A stretch of DNA of 64,000 nucleotides from Bauldia sp965232525. Its GTDB lineage: Bacteria > Pseudomonadota > Alphaproteobacteria > Rhizobiales > Kaistiaceae. The stretch lies in assembly GCF_965232525.1 (NCBI RefSeq), contig NZ_OZ246980.1:806001-870000 (forward strand), read 5' to 3'. Positions within the stretch are counted from its first letter, which is position 1; every line of letters starts with the position of its first letter. Of the stretch, positions 18,344 to 27,460 are shown piece after piece. The position numbers were made by a program, and so were the translations under genes. A model generated the notes under the pieces. The model was not told where the DNA came from and did not search any database. It worked only from the letters and a program-made list of their open reading frames with translations.

Positions 18344-21300
18344 ATGACCCTGGTGTCGACACCCAGCGCCGCTCCGGCGAGCGGTAAGCTGGTCGCGGTC
18401 CTCGGACCGACCAATACCGGAAAGACCCACCTCGCGATCGAGCGGATGCTTGGCCACCAGACCGGCGTGATCGGCCTGCCGCTCAGGCTGCTCGCCGCAG
18501 AGGTGTATGGACGAATCGCCGCTCGGGCCGGTAGCGACGCAGTGGCGCTGATCACCGGCGAGGAGAAAATCATCCCGGAGAAGGCGCGCTACCGCGTCTG
18601 TACGGTCGAGGCGATGCCGTCCGAGACCGACGCCTCGTTCCTGGCTATCGACGAAATCCAGCTCGCCGGTGATCTTGAACGCGGACACGTCTTCACCGAC
18701 CGGATGCTGCACCTGCGCGGCCGCGACGAGACCCTGCTATTGGGTGCGGCGACCATGCGCGGGATCGTCGAAAAGCTGTTCCCGACCGCCGACATCGTCA
18801 CCCGGCCGCGGATGTCGTTCCTGAGCTACACCGGCCCGAAGAAGATCACCCGACTACCGCGGCGCTCGGCCATTGTCGCGTTTTCGGCCGATGACGTCTA
18901 TGCCATCGCCGAGCTGGTTCGCCGCCAACGGGGCGGGGCGGCCGTGGTCCTCGGATCGCTGAGTCCGCGAGCCCGCAACGCCCAGGTCGAATTGTTCCAG
19001 TCCGGTGACGTCGACTTCCTGGTTGCCACCGACGCCATCGGCATGGGCCTCAACCTCGACGTCGATCACGTCGCCTTCGCCGCCGACCGCAAATTCGACG
19101 GTTTTCAGTTCCGCCGGCTCACCGCCGCCGAGTTCGGCCAGATCGCCGGCCGCGCCGGCCGCCACATGCGCGATGGCACCTTCGGCGTAACCAGCCGGGT
19201 CGATCCGATGGACGACGAGCTTGTGGCGGCGCTGGAAAGCCACGAGTTCGACTCGGTGAAAACGGCTCAGTGGCGGAGCCGCGATCTGGATATGTCGTCG
19301 CTCGACGACCTCAAGCACAGTCTCGACCAAACGCCCGACCGGCCGGCGCTCGCCAAGGCCCCGCCCACCGGCGACATCACGGTCCTCGAGGCGGCGGCCC
19401 GGGATCCGGCGATCCGCGATCTCGCGACGACGCCGGAGCGGGTCGCGCTGCTTTGGGCGGTTTGCCAGGTACCCGACTACCGCAAGATCGCGCCGGCCAA
19501 TCACACCGAACTGGTCACTACCATCTTCAATTTCCTCGCCAAGGACGGGCGGATCGCCGACGACTGGTTCGCCGACCAGGTCGCCCACGCCGACCGTCAG
19601 GACGGCGACATCGACACCCTCGCCAACCGGATCGCCCATATCCGCACCTGGACCTTCGCCGCCAATCGCGCCGAGTGGCTCGGCGACCCGGAGCATTGGC
19701 AGGAACGGACCCGCGCCGTCGAGGATCGCCTGTCCGATGCCCTGCACGAGCGGTTGACCGCGCGCTTCGTCGATCGGCGCACCAGCGTGCTGCTGAAACG
19801 GCTCAAGGAAAACGCGATGTTGGACGCCGACATCACGGCGGACGGCGACGTGATGGTCGAGGGCCAGCACGTCGGTTCCCTCTCAGGGTTCCGGTTCGCG
19901 CCCGATGCGGCCGCCGACGGACCCGACGGCAAGGCGCTGCGGGCGGCCGCGGCCAAGGCCCTCGCCGGCGAGCTCGCCCGCCGGGCTGAGCGGGTCGCGG
20001 ACGCTGCCAACACCGATTTTGCGCTCGCCACCGACGGATCGCTGCGCTGGCAGGGGGCGGTGATCGCCCGCCTCGTCGAAAGCGACGACGCCCTCAAGCC
20101 GCGGCTTCTGGTGCTGGCGGACGACGCCTTGACCCCGGCGTCACGGGACCGGGTTCAGGCGCGCATCGACCTCTGGCTTTCCAATCGCGCCGGGGAGCTG
20201 CTCAAGCCGCTATTCGATCTTCGCGAAGCGGAGACGCTGGCGCCGGCGGCGCGAGGCCTCGCGTTTCGCCTCGCGGAACGCTTCGGGATCATCGAGCGGC
20301 CCGAGATCGCCGAAGAGGTCCGGGCGTTGGATCAGGAGGCCCGTGCCGGTCTCCGGGCCCTCGGCGTCCGCTTCGGGGCCCACCACATCTACGTGCCGCA
20401 GCTGCTGAAGCCGGCGCCGAGCGCCTTGCTGGCGACCTTTTGGGTCCTGAAGCACGGCGAACTCGACGCCGCCACCGCCCTCATCGGTCTCGCCGCTTCC
20501 GGCCGCACCAGCTTCCCAGCCGACCCCAAGATCCCCGGCGACCTTTACCGCATCGTCGGCTACCGGGTCTGCGGCGACATGGCGATCCGGGTCGACATCC
20601 TCGAACGGCTCGCCGACCTGATCCGTCCCCTAATCGCCTGGCGCCCCACGGCAGAGGCGCCGGAGCCGCCCGAAGGCGCGGTGGCCGGCAACGGCTTCAC
20701 CGTGACCGTGGCGATGACATCGCTGCTCGGTTGCTCCGGCGACGCCTTCGCGTCCGTGCTGCGGTCGCTCGGCTACCGCATGGAGCGGCGACCCAAGCCT
20801 GAGCCGGCCGTCGACGCGCCCACGACCGATACGGACGCGACAGCCACGGCAACGCCGGAGGAGAAGCCGGCCGCCGAGGCGGCAGCGGGCGCGGCGACCG
20901 GGACGGACACCGAAACAACCGCTGAAGCCGCCACTCCAGGCACCGACGCCGTCGCCACCGACGCCGCCGAACCGCCGCCATCTGAACCGACGACGGCCGA
21001 GACCGCCGATGCGGCGACGCCGGAGGCGGTCTCGCCCGAACCCGCCGCCGCCGAGGCTGTGGCCTCGCCCGCCGCCGCGGCGGTCGAACCGACCGCTGTG
21101 GAGGCACGATCGGAGCCGGACGAAGCAGCGGCGCCCGCTGAAGCGTCCGCCGAGCCGACAGAGGCCGCAAGGGAAACGTCCGCCGAGCCGGCAGAGGCCG
21201 CCAGTGCATCGTCAGACGCGTTGCAGCCGCAGGAAGAAGCCGAAACGAGCGAGGCGGAGCCGGCGTTCATCGAAATCTGGCGGCCGCAACGCTCCGGTAG

Positions 21301-21565
21301 GCCCGGTGGTCGGCGTGCCGGCGATCGCAAGGACAGGCCGGCTAAACGCGCCGATCGCAGCGACGCTGATGCTGGCCGTGGCAAGCCGCAGCGCCGTGGA
21401 CGGCCAGCGAAGAAGGATGCCGACCGGCGCACGAAGTCCGATCGGCAGGGCAACCAGAGCCGCCGCCGGCCTCGGGAGGAGCGGCCCAAGCAGGCCGACC
21501 CGAACTCGCCATTCGCCGCGCTGGCCGCGCTCAAGGCCGAGCTCGAATCCCAGGACCGAGAGTAG
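18344..21565 (+). CDS. Suv3-like DExH RNA helicase with long C-terminal tail
   Basis: A 1073-aa superfamily 2 helicase. Walker A is GPTNTGKTHLA (residues about 18-28), Walker B is DEIQ (LAIDEIQLAGD), and helicase-C motifs VATDAIGMGLNLD and GQIAGRAGRHMRDG are clear; the DEIQ box is typical of the Suv3 group, which unwinds RNA for decay. After about residue 810 there is an Ala/Glu/Pro/Thr-rich acidic stretch of some 130 residues, then a short segment (FIEIWRPQRS) and an Arg/Lys-rich tail. The tail may bind RNA or a partner. The S4 protein gene starts four bases after the stop, so the two are probably co-expressed. Confidence 0.9.
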   Translation: MTLVSTPSAAPASGKLVAVLGPTNTGKTHLAIERMLGHQTGVIGLPLRLLAAEVYGRIAARAGSDAVALITGEEKIIPEKARYRVCTVEAMPSETDASFLAIDEIQLAGDLERGHVFTDRMLHLRGRDETLLLGAATMRGIVEKLFPTADIVTRPRMSFLSYTGPKKITRLPRRSAIVAFSADDVYAIAELVRRQRGGAAVVLGSLSPRARNAQVELFQSGDVDFLVATDAIGMGLNLDVDHVAFAADRKFDGFQFRRLTAAEFGQIAGRAGRHMRDGTFGVTSRVDPMDDELVAALESHEFDSVKTAQWRSRDLDMSSLDDLKHSLDQTPDRPALAKAPPTGDITVLEAAARDPAIRDLATTPERVALLWAVCQVPDYRKIAPANHTELVTTIFNFLAKDGRIADDWFADQVAHADRQDGDIDTLANRIAHIRTWTFAANRAEWLGDPEHWQERTRAVEDRLSDALHERLTARFVDRRTSVLLKRLKENAMLDADITADGDVMVEGQHVGSLSGFRFAPDAAADGPDGKALRAAAAKALAGELARRAERVADAANTDFALATDGSLRWQGAVIARLVESDDALKPRLLVLADDALTPASRDRVQARIDLWLSNRAGELLKPLFDLREAETLAPAARGLAFRLAERFGIIERPEIAEEVRALDQEARAGLRALGVRFGAHHIYVPQLLKPAPSALLATFWVLKHGELDAATALIGLAASGRTSFPADPKIPGDLYRIVGYRVCGDMAIRVDILERLADLIRPLIAWRPTAEAPEPPEGAVAGNGFTVTVAMTSLLGCSGDAFASVLRSLGYRMERRPKPEPAVDAPTTDTDATATATPEEKPAAEAAAGAATGTDTETTAEAATPGTDAVATDAAEPPPSEPTTAETADAATPEAVSPEPAAAEAVASPAAAAVEPTAVEARSEPDEAAAPAEASAEPTEAARETSAEPAEAASASSDALQPQEEAETSEAEPAFIEIWRPQRSGRPGGRRAGDRKDRPAKRADRSDADAGRGKPQRRGRPAKKDADRRTKSDRQGNQSRRRPREERPKQADPNSPFAALAALKAELESQDRE

Positions 21566-21568
21566 CCC

Positions 21569-21979
21569 GTGACAGTCGAGCCGGACGGCGAGCGCCTCCG
21601 TATCGACAAGTGGCTGTGGTTCGCGCGATTGGCGCGAACCCGCACTTCCGCACAGAAGCTCGCCGTTTCGGGCAAGGTCCGGGTCAACCGCGAGAAGAAC
21701 GCCAGCGCCAGCCGGACGATACGGGTCGGTGATGTGCTGACCGTTGCGCTTGATTCAGGGGTACGGGTCTTGCGGATTTTAGCGCTCGGTGAACGCCGCG
21801 GTCCGGCGACAGAGGCGCGAACGCTCTATGAAGATCTCGCGCCGCCGGAGCCCGGGCACAAGCGCCCGCCACCACCGTCCCGGGTCGGCCCTCGACCGAC
21901 GAAACGGGACCGCCGAACGCTGGATCGCGAGACCGCTCGCGCGGCCAATCGACACGATTTTCCGCGTGACGACACTTGA
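21569..21979 (+). CDS. S4 domain RNA-binding protein (Hsp15/HslR-like)
   Basis: A 136-aa protein with an N-terminal S4 domain (LRIDKWLWFARLARTRTSAQKLAVSGKVRVN), as in Hsp15 (HslR), which binds free 50S subunits carrying stalled peptidyl-tRNA. The C-terminal half is basic and Pro-rich, probably disordered. Start is the GTG at 21569, right behind the helicase stop. The functional link to ribosome rescue is inferred from family only. Confidence 0.9.
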   Translation: MTVEPDGERLRIDKWLWFARLARTRTSAQKLAVSGKVRVNREKNASASRTIRVGDVLTVALDSGVRVLRILALGERRGPATEARTLYEDLAPPEPGHKRPPPPSRVGPRPTKRDRRTLDRETARAANRHDFPRDDT

Positions 21980-22103
21980 TCGAAATGGGGCTTTCGCCGC
22001 TGCTTTCCGGGCCGAACAGCCTTTCTTGCGCGCCCTTCTGAAACCATATACCCAACGAGCCTTCGGGCCGCGGGCGGGTCTATTCGTCAGTCGAGGAGTA
22101 CCG

Positions 22104-22442
22104 GTGACCTACATCGTCAACGACAACTGCGTGCGCTGCAAATACATGGATTGCGTCGAGGTTTGCCCCGTCGACTGCTTCTATGAAGGCGAGAACATGC
22201 TGGTCATCCATCCGGACGAGTGCATCGACTGCGGCGTATGCGAACCGGAGTGCCCTGTCGACGCGATCAAGCCCGATACCGAGCCGGGTTTGGAGAAGTG
22301 GCTCAAGATCAACGCCGACTATGCGACAAAATGGCCCAACATCACGATCAAACGCGAGCCACCCTCGGACGCCAAGGAATATGAGGGCGTCGACGGCAAG
22401 TTCGAGAAGTACTTCTCGCCCGAGCCCGGCGAGGGAGATTGA
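22104..22442 (+). CDS. fdxA: Ferredoxin FdxA (7Fe, [3Fe-4S][4Fe-4S])
   Basis: A 112-aa FdxA. Both cluster motifs are seen: CVRCKYMDCVEVCPVDCF at the N-terminus and CIDCGVCEPECPVDAI, in the pattern of the 7Fe ferredoxin of Azotobacter and alphaproteobacteria, followed by the usual C-terminal extension (LKINADYATKWPNITIK). Start is the GTG at 22104 with GAGGAG just upstream (22094-22098 region); the frame open from 21789 is antiphase to the S4 gene. It acts as a low-potential electron carrier. The order fdxA-carD-rpoH is conserved. Confidence 0.97.
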   Translation: MTYIVNDNCVRCKYMDCVEVCPVDCFYEGENMLVIHPDECIDCGVCEPECPVDAIKPDTEPGLEKWLKINADYATKWPNITIKREPPSDAKEYEGVDGKFEKYFSPEPGEGD

Positions 22443-22546
22443 TCGCGTTAGGGAATGCTTGAAAAGTCAGTGTGTTGCGCACCGCACCATTGACATCGCT
22501 GCATTGCAGCGTTGCTTCGGCCGGTTACCATGCCGGCTGTAAACCA

Positions 22547-22574
22547 TTGAAATTTCCTGTTTTTGTGCTATATT
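22547..22574 (+). promoter_or_regulatory. Candidate promoter of the CarD gene
   Basis: TTGAAA at 22547-22552, a 16-base spacer and TATATT at 22569-22574 lie in a clearly AT-richer patch of the 312-bp fdxA-carD gap. It predicts an untranslated leader of about 170 bases. A GCCGG/CCGGC hairpin at about 22520-22538 without a T-run may weakly end the fdxA transcript. Confidence 0.5.
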
Positions 22575-22754
22575 GCCACGTGTGTTGGAGTAACTAGGCG
22601 CTTCGCGCGCAGCTTGCGTGCTCGATTAGGCGCGACTTTTTCCCTGCGTTTGGCTGTGTGACCGGCCTGCCGGGCCGGAGCGGGAATTGTGTCGCCGCGA
22701 TGCACGCGCGTGTATGCGTTCGTGCGCCTAGTGCCGAGTGGAGGCACGACTGTC

Positions 22755-24068
22755 ATGGCAACGACCGCAACCCGAGCGAAGAAACCGGCAACGGGCCGCG
22801 CGGCGCCGAAGAAGGCGCCGGCGAAATCCGTGAAAGCGTCACGCGCAGCAGCTGCAAAGCCCGCGAAACGGACGGCGGCGAAAGCCGCGGTTACGCGAAA
22901 AGCTGTATCGAAGACCAAGGCGGCCACGGCCAAGAAGTCGACCGCGGCGCGGAAGCCGGCCGCTGCCAAGACCACGGCGCGCAAGAACCCTGTCAAATCG
23001 ACGACCCGGAAGTCGACGGCCGCCGCCCGCACCAGCGCACGGAAGCCGGTGACGAAGAAGACAACGGCTGCCAAGACGACGAAGCCGAAGGCCACAGCCA
23101 AGACCACCAAGGCTAAGACAAGCGCGACAAAGACGACGAAAGCAAAGACGAAGGTAGCTCCGAAGGCCAAAGTGACGGCGAAAGCCAAAGCGACCCCGAA
23201 GAAGGCCACCGCCAGGAAGTCGGCATCGACCAAAGCGCCCGCGACCCGGGCCAAGGCGGCCAAGCCAAGCCGGAAGGCGGCCCCGAAAACCAAGTCTCAG
23301 GCGACCAAACCTGCGCCCAGGAAGACGGCGGCCAAGGCCAAGCCGTCAACAGCGGCAGCAGCGAAGACGACCGCTAAATCGGCGGCACCGGCGGCGACGA
23401 CGAAGACCGTGGCGGCGAAGACGGCATCCAAGCCGACTGCCGCCCGCCCCACACCCGTTGACACCAAAGCGCGCCTCCCCGCGCAGAATGGAGCAGAAAC
23501 CAGCATGCCAGCAAAGAAGCCGAACGTCCGTTCGGAGTTTAAGACCGGAGAACACATCGTTTATCCGGCCCACGGCGTCGGCCGCATTGTCGGGATCGAT
23601 ACCCAGGAAGTGGCGGGTATCAAGCTCGACCTCTACGTGATCTCCTTCATCAAGGATAAGATGACCTTGCGTGTCCCGGTGCCGAAGGCGACATCGGTCG
23701 GCATGCGCAAGCTCGCCGATCAGCCGACGGTGAAGAAGGCGCTCGAAACCGTGCGCGGCCGCGCCCGCATCAAACGAACGATGTGGAGCCGGCGGGCCCA
23801 GGAATATGAGGCCAAGATCAACTCCGGCGATCTGATCGCGATCGCGGAAGTGGTCAGGGATCTTTACAGGTCGGAAAATCAGCCCGAGCAGTCCTACAGC
23901 GAGCGACAGCTCTACGAAGCCGCGTTGGACCGTATGGCGCGAGAGATTTCGTCGGTCGGGCGCATCTCGGAAACCGAGGCAATCCGCCAGATTGAGCAGA
24001 ACCTGGCGAAGAGCCCGCGCCGTGGCGCCAAGCCGGAAACGGTCGAGGCTCAAGAAAAAGCTGCATAG
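22755..24068 (+). CDS. carD: CarD-family regulator with histone H1-like N-terminal extension
   Basis: A 437-aa protein in two parts. Residues 251-437 (from MPAKKPNVRSEFKTGEHIVY) are a complete CarD/CdnL protein, with the RNA polymerase-interacting Tudor-like domain (YPAHGVGRIVGID) and helical C-terminal domain; CarD proteins bind the RNAP beta subunit and stabilise open complexes. Residues 1-250 are an Ala/Lys/Thr/Pro repeat-like stretch resembling the tail of histone H1: by count residues 1-235 hold 54 Lys and 15 Arg and no acidic or aromatic residue. I start at the ATG at 22755. An internal ATG at 23505, preceded by GGAG, could give a separate normal-length CarD, so two products are possible. 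A strong terminator follows. Confidence 0.85.
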   Translation: MATTATRAKKPATGRAAPKKAPAKSVKASRAAAAKPAKRTAAKAAVTRKAVSKTKAATAKKSTAARKPAAAKTTARKNPVKSTTRKSTAAARTSARKPVTKKTTAAKTTKPKATAKTTKAKTSATKTTKAKTKVAPKAKVTAKAKATPKKATARKSASTKAPATRAKAAKPSRKAAPKTKSQATKPAPRKTAAKAKPSTAAAAKTTAKSAAPAATTKTVAAKTASKPTAARPTPVDTKARLPAQNGAETSMPAKKPNVRSEFKTGEHIVYPAHGVGRIVGIDTQEVAGIKLDLYVISFIKDKMTLRVPVPKATSVGMRKLADQPTVKKALETVRGRARIKRTMWSRRAQEYEAKINSGDLIAIAEVVRDLYRSENQPEQSYSERQLYEAALDRMAREISSVGRISETEAIRQIEQNLAKSPRRGAKPETVEAQEKAA

Positions 24069-24097
24069 CTCTTCTTAAAATCTGTCAAAAATTTACA

Positions 24098-24130
24098 GGG
24101 CGCCGGAGTGATCCGGCGCCCTTTTCTTTT
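24098..24130 (+). terminator. Rho-independent terminator of carD
   Basis: A perfect 10-bp stem, GGGCGCCGGA and TCCGGCGCCC, with loop GTGA, is followed by TTTTCTTTT. It separates carD from rpoH. Confidence 0.9.
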
Positions 24131-24156
24131 CGTATGGAATCATAGACTTGGCCTGC

Positions 24157-24184
24157 TCACACAGGGTTTCACGGTTTTGTGTGA
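24157..24184 (+). promoter_or_regulatory. Inverted repeat upstream of rpoH
   Basis: TCACACA at 24157-24163 is mirrored by TGTGTGA at 24178-24184 across 14 bases, about 75 bases before the rpoH start. It could be an operator or an mRNA stem; no binding protein can be named. Confidence 0.3.
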
Positions 24185-24256
24185 ATACATGGCTGAAAAT
24201 TCTGCGTACTTTTGTCGGACTAAATCAAACCGCTGAACAAAATGCGGGCAGGGACC

Positions 24257-25117
<861 letters not shown>

Positions 25118-25328
25118 GCCGCACGCGATCGGCTCTCGTCACAATCTCTGTGCGACGGAACTAGGCTAGTCGTTCGGCTCCTGCGGCCAACTGGCCCACC
25201 AATCGGATCAGTAGTGTTCACAAACCAGATCGCTCCGCGCATAATCGGGGCGGTCCACATCGTCATTTGACAAATTTGCCCGGCCGCTGCTCTGGCCGGG
25301 TTCGAGAATCAGCAAAGGCATAGCGATC

Positions 25329-25688
25329 ATGAAATTTCACAGTGCGGTGGCAGCAGTCGCGATCCTCCTCGTTTGCGGGGGCGGTCAAGCCGTGTCCGGC
25401 GATCTCACCTTTGTCTGTGGAGGTGGAAAATCAAGCTGCGACATGACATCCGATCCGGCGAATGAGATCGACCCGGGTCAAACAAAGACCTTCAAGTCGA
25501 TTTGCATGAAGTCCGGTCAGAGAAAAACCCCGTCAGGCATGATCTGCGGACCAATGAACCAGGACGACACGGTCAACTGTGGTGCAACCCATCAGGACGG
25601 CATTAACTTGGAGTGCCAGTGCAACAATTATGGAAAATGGGACTACAACGGAAACGTCGAAGCGAAAATATCCTGCGATTGGTCGTGA
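25329..25688 (+). CDS. Small Cys-rich exported protein, function unknown
   Basis: A 119-aa protein with a clear signal peptide (MKFHSAVAAVAILLVCGGGQ, then AVSG). The mature part has eight Cys at residues 30, 37, 59, 73, 84, 96, 98 and 116, an even number that fits four disulfide bonds in a secreted domain, and it ends in CDWS. Base composition is less GC-rich than the neighbours. I do not recognise the family. The 211-bp upstream gap holds TTGACA at 25267 and a perfect CCCGGCC/GGCCGGG stem at 25279-25300 in the probable leader. It stands alone, followed by a repeat element. Confidence 0.75.
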   Translation: MKFHSAVAAVAILLVCGGGQAVSGDLTFVCGGGKSSCDMTSDPANEIDPGQTKTFKSICMKSGQRKTPSGMICGPMNQDDTVNCGATHQDGINLECQCNNYGKWDYNGNVEAKISCDWS

Positions 25689-25816
25689 ACTAAACCTATT
25701 GGCTTGGCTCCGACGCTCGCTCCCATTTGCACTTATCTGTCAAGCAGTTGACGGAGCCACTCGTTCTGCTGCACAGAGATTATGACTCAAACAAACAAAA
25801 TCACTGTGTCGAGGCG

Positions 25817-25985
25817 CTAGTGGAACGAATTTGACATTTGAGTCCCATGTGCGGCCAAGCTCTCGCTCAAATGTCGAATTCAAAAGTTCCACTAGAAACA
25901 TAGACTTGCTAGTGGTTCTTATGACTCCGACATTTGCCTGAGCGGGTGTTGCAAGGGGTAGCAAATGTCGGAGTCGAACCACTAG
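25817..25985. repeat. Two-hairpin palindromic element, full copy A
   Basis: A 169-bp element made of two long hairpins. Hairpin 1 (25817-25895): outer arms CTAGTGGAAC/GTTCCACTAG, inner arms GAATTTGACATTTGAG/CTCAAATGTCGAATTC (one G-T pair), 23-base loop, 4-base bulge aaaa. Hairpin 2 (25909-25985): outer CTAGTGGTTC/GAACCACTAG, inner GACTCCGACATTTGC/GCAAATGTCGGAGTC, 23-base loop, 4-base bulge ttat. A 13-base spacer joins them and both bulges face it. The right end overlaps the M48 peptidase stop codon. A full second copy lies at 50781-50950. Confidence 0.9.
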
Positions 25986-27460
25986 CGATCGGTGACGATC
26001 TTGACCTTGGAGCCCGGTGCGATCGGAGCGCCGGGCTTGAGATTGTTGAGCGCCTGAAGCAGCGCCTGAGGCCGGTCGACCCCCCGCATCCGCTGTGCCA
26101 GCGAGGCCTGGGTATCGCCGGCTCGCGCGGTGAAAACCTTAATCCGCAACGGCTTGAGCCGGGCAAGCTCGCGCTGATCGAGCTGGCGAAAGCTCGAAAC
26201 GGTCAGGGTCGCCGCCTCGTCGAGCCCTTGCGTCGCCGCTTCGTTGGCGAAGATGAAGCGGTAGGTCGCGCCGCTGTCCGCCTGGATGATGGCGATCCGG
26301 AACGCCCAGCCCTTGGCGCTGGCATTGGCGGAGGCGGCCGGCATGCCGTTGACGGTGAAGCGGCGGATGCTGCCGGTATCGAGGCCGTTGACCCAGCCCG
26401 ACGCCAAATACTGGCCGAGGTCAGCGCCACGAACCAGCGCCACGGCGTCGAAACGAAGCGCCGTGCCGTCGGCACCGGTCGCCAGCACCGCATCGCTGGT
26501 GTTGTCGATGACGAAACCGTCGGGAACCGAGAAGCCGACCCGCAGCGAGGGGTGAATGAAGGTGCGGTCGCGGACATAGCCCTGGCTCGGATCGTCGCCG
26601 AAGATCGCACCGTCGAGGCCGTCGAGGTAGCGCTCCCGGTCGGTGTCGCCGATTCCCGGCGCGCCGAATGCCCGTGCCGCCCGCGTGGCGAACTCGACCC
26701 GTTCCGGCGTCGAGGGATGCGAAGCGAGGAAATCGGGCGCCTTTTCCATCGTCGGGCCGGTCGAGACCTTGTGGGCGGCGAAGCGCGCCATGGTCGTCAG
26801 GAAGCGCGCCGCGGCGAACGGATCGTAGCCGGCCCGGCCGATGGTCTTGACCCCCATGGCGTCGGCTTCCAGCTCCTGCTGGCGGGAGAAGCTGGCCAGC
26901 GACCGCTGGCTCGACGCCAGCGCCAGGCGGCCGCCGGTATCGTCATCGAGGACGTCGGTCACCACCCGGCTGACGATCACCGCGTTGCGCGCCTTGTTCT
27001 GCCGCTCGACCGCGTGGTTGGCCGTGACATGGGCCATCTCGTGCGCCAGCACCGCCGCCACCTCGGCCGAGTCGTTGGCGAGCGTCAGCAGGCCGCGCGT
27101 GACATAGAGATAGCCGCCGGGTAACGCGAAAGCGTTGATCGCCGGTGCGTTGAGAATGGTGATCCGGTAGGGCTGGTCCGGCTCGTCGGATGCGGCGACG
27201 ACGCGGCCGACGATGCGGGCGACCGTCCGTTCGAGGGCGTCGTCCCGGTAGATACCGCCATAGGCGGCAACAATCCGGGCATGCTCCTCGGGGCCGGCAT
27301 TGAGGTCACCACCGATGATGGAGGCGTTCGGACCGGTGGTTCCGGCCGTCATCAGCGTGGTGCAGCCCGCCAGCACCACGGCCGCGACCAACAGACCGGC
27401 CAGCGCGCGCAGGCGACCGATTCCCGATCCGTTCCGGTCGTGTGTGGCGCTCGCTGTCAT
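25982..27460 (-). CDS. M48-family zinc metallopeptidase lipoprotein
   Basis: A 492-aa predicted lipoprotein: lipobox VLAGC with Cys33, then an M48 peptidase domain with the zinc motif HEMAH at residues 140-144 and the third ligand in ELEADAMGVK. These BepA/LoiP/YfgC-like enzymes degrade or help fold outer-membrane proteins. The C-terminal third includes a stretch (IKVFTARAGDTQASLAQRM) that looks like a LysM-type or SPOR-like wall-binding module. The start overlaps the stop of the upstream nuclease-fold gene (ATGA). The stop codon TAG is formed by the CTAG end of repeat copy A, so the last codons may have been altered by the insertion. Confidence 0.9.
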   Translation of the reverse strand: MTASATHDRNGSGIGRLRALAGLLVAAVVLAGCTTLMTAGTTGPNASIIGGDLNAGPEEHARIVAAYGGIYRDDALERTVARIVGRVVAASDEPDQPYRITILNAPAINAFALPGGYLYVTRGLLTLANDSAEVAAVLAHEMAHVTANHAVERQNKARNAVIVSRVVTDVLDDDTGGRLALASSQRSLASFSRQQELEADAMGVKTIGRAGYDPFAAARFLTTMARFAAHKVSTGPTMEKAPDFLASHPSTPERVEFATRAARAFGAPGIGDTDRERYLDGLDGAIFGDDPSQGYVRDRTFIHPSLRVGFSVPDGFVIDNTSDAVLATGADGTALRFDAVALVRGADLGQYLASGWVNGLDTGSIRRFTVNGMPAASANASAKGWAFRIAIIQADSGATYRFIFANEAATQGLDEAATLTVSSFRQLDQRELARLKPLRIKVFTARAGDTQASLAQRMRGVDRPQALLQALNNLKPGAPIAPGSKVKIVTDR

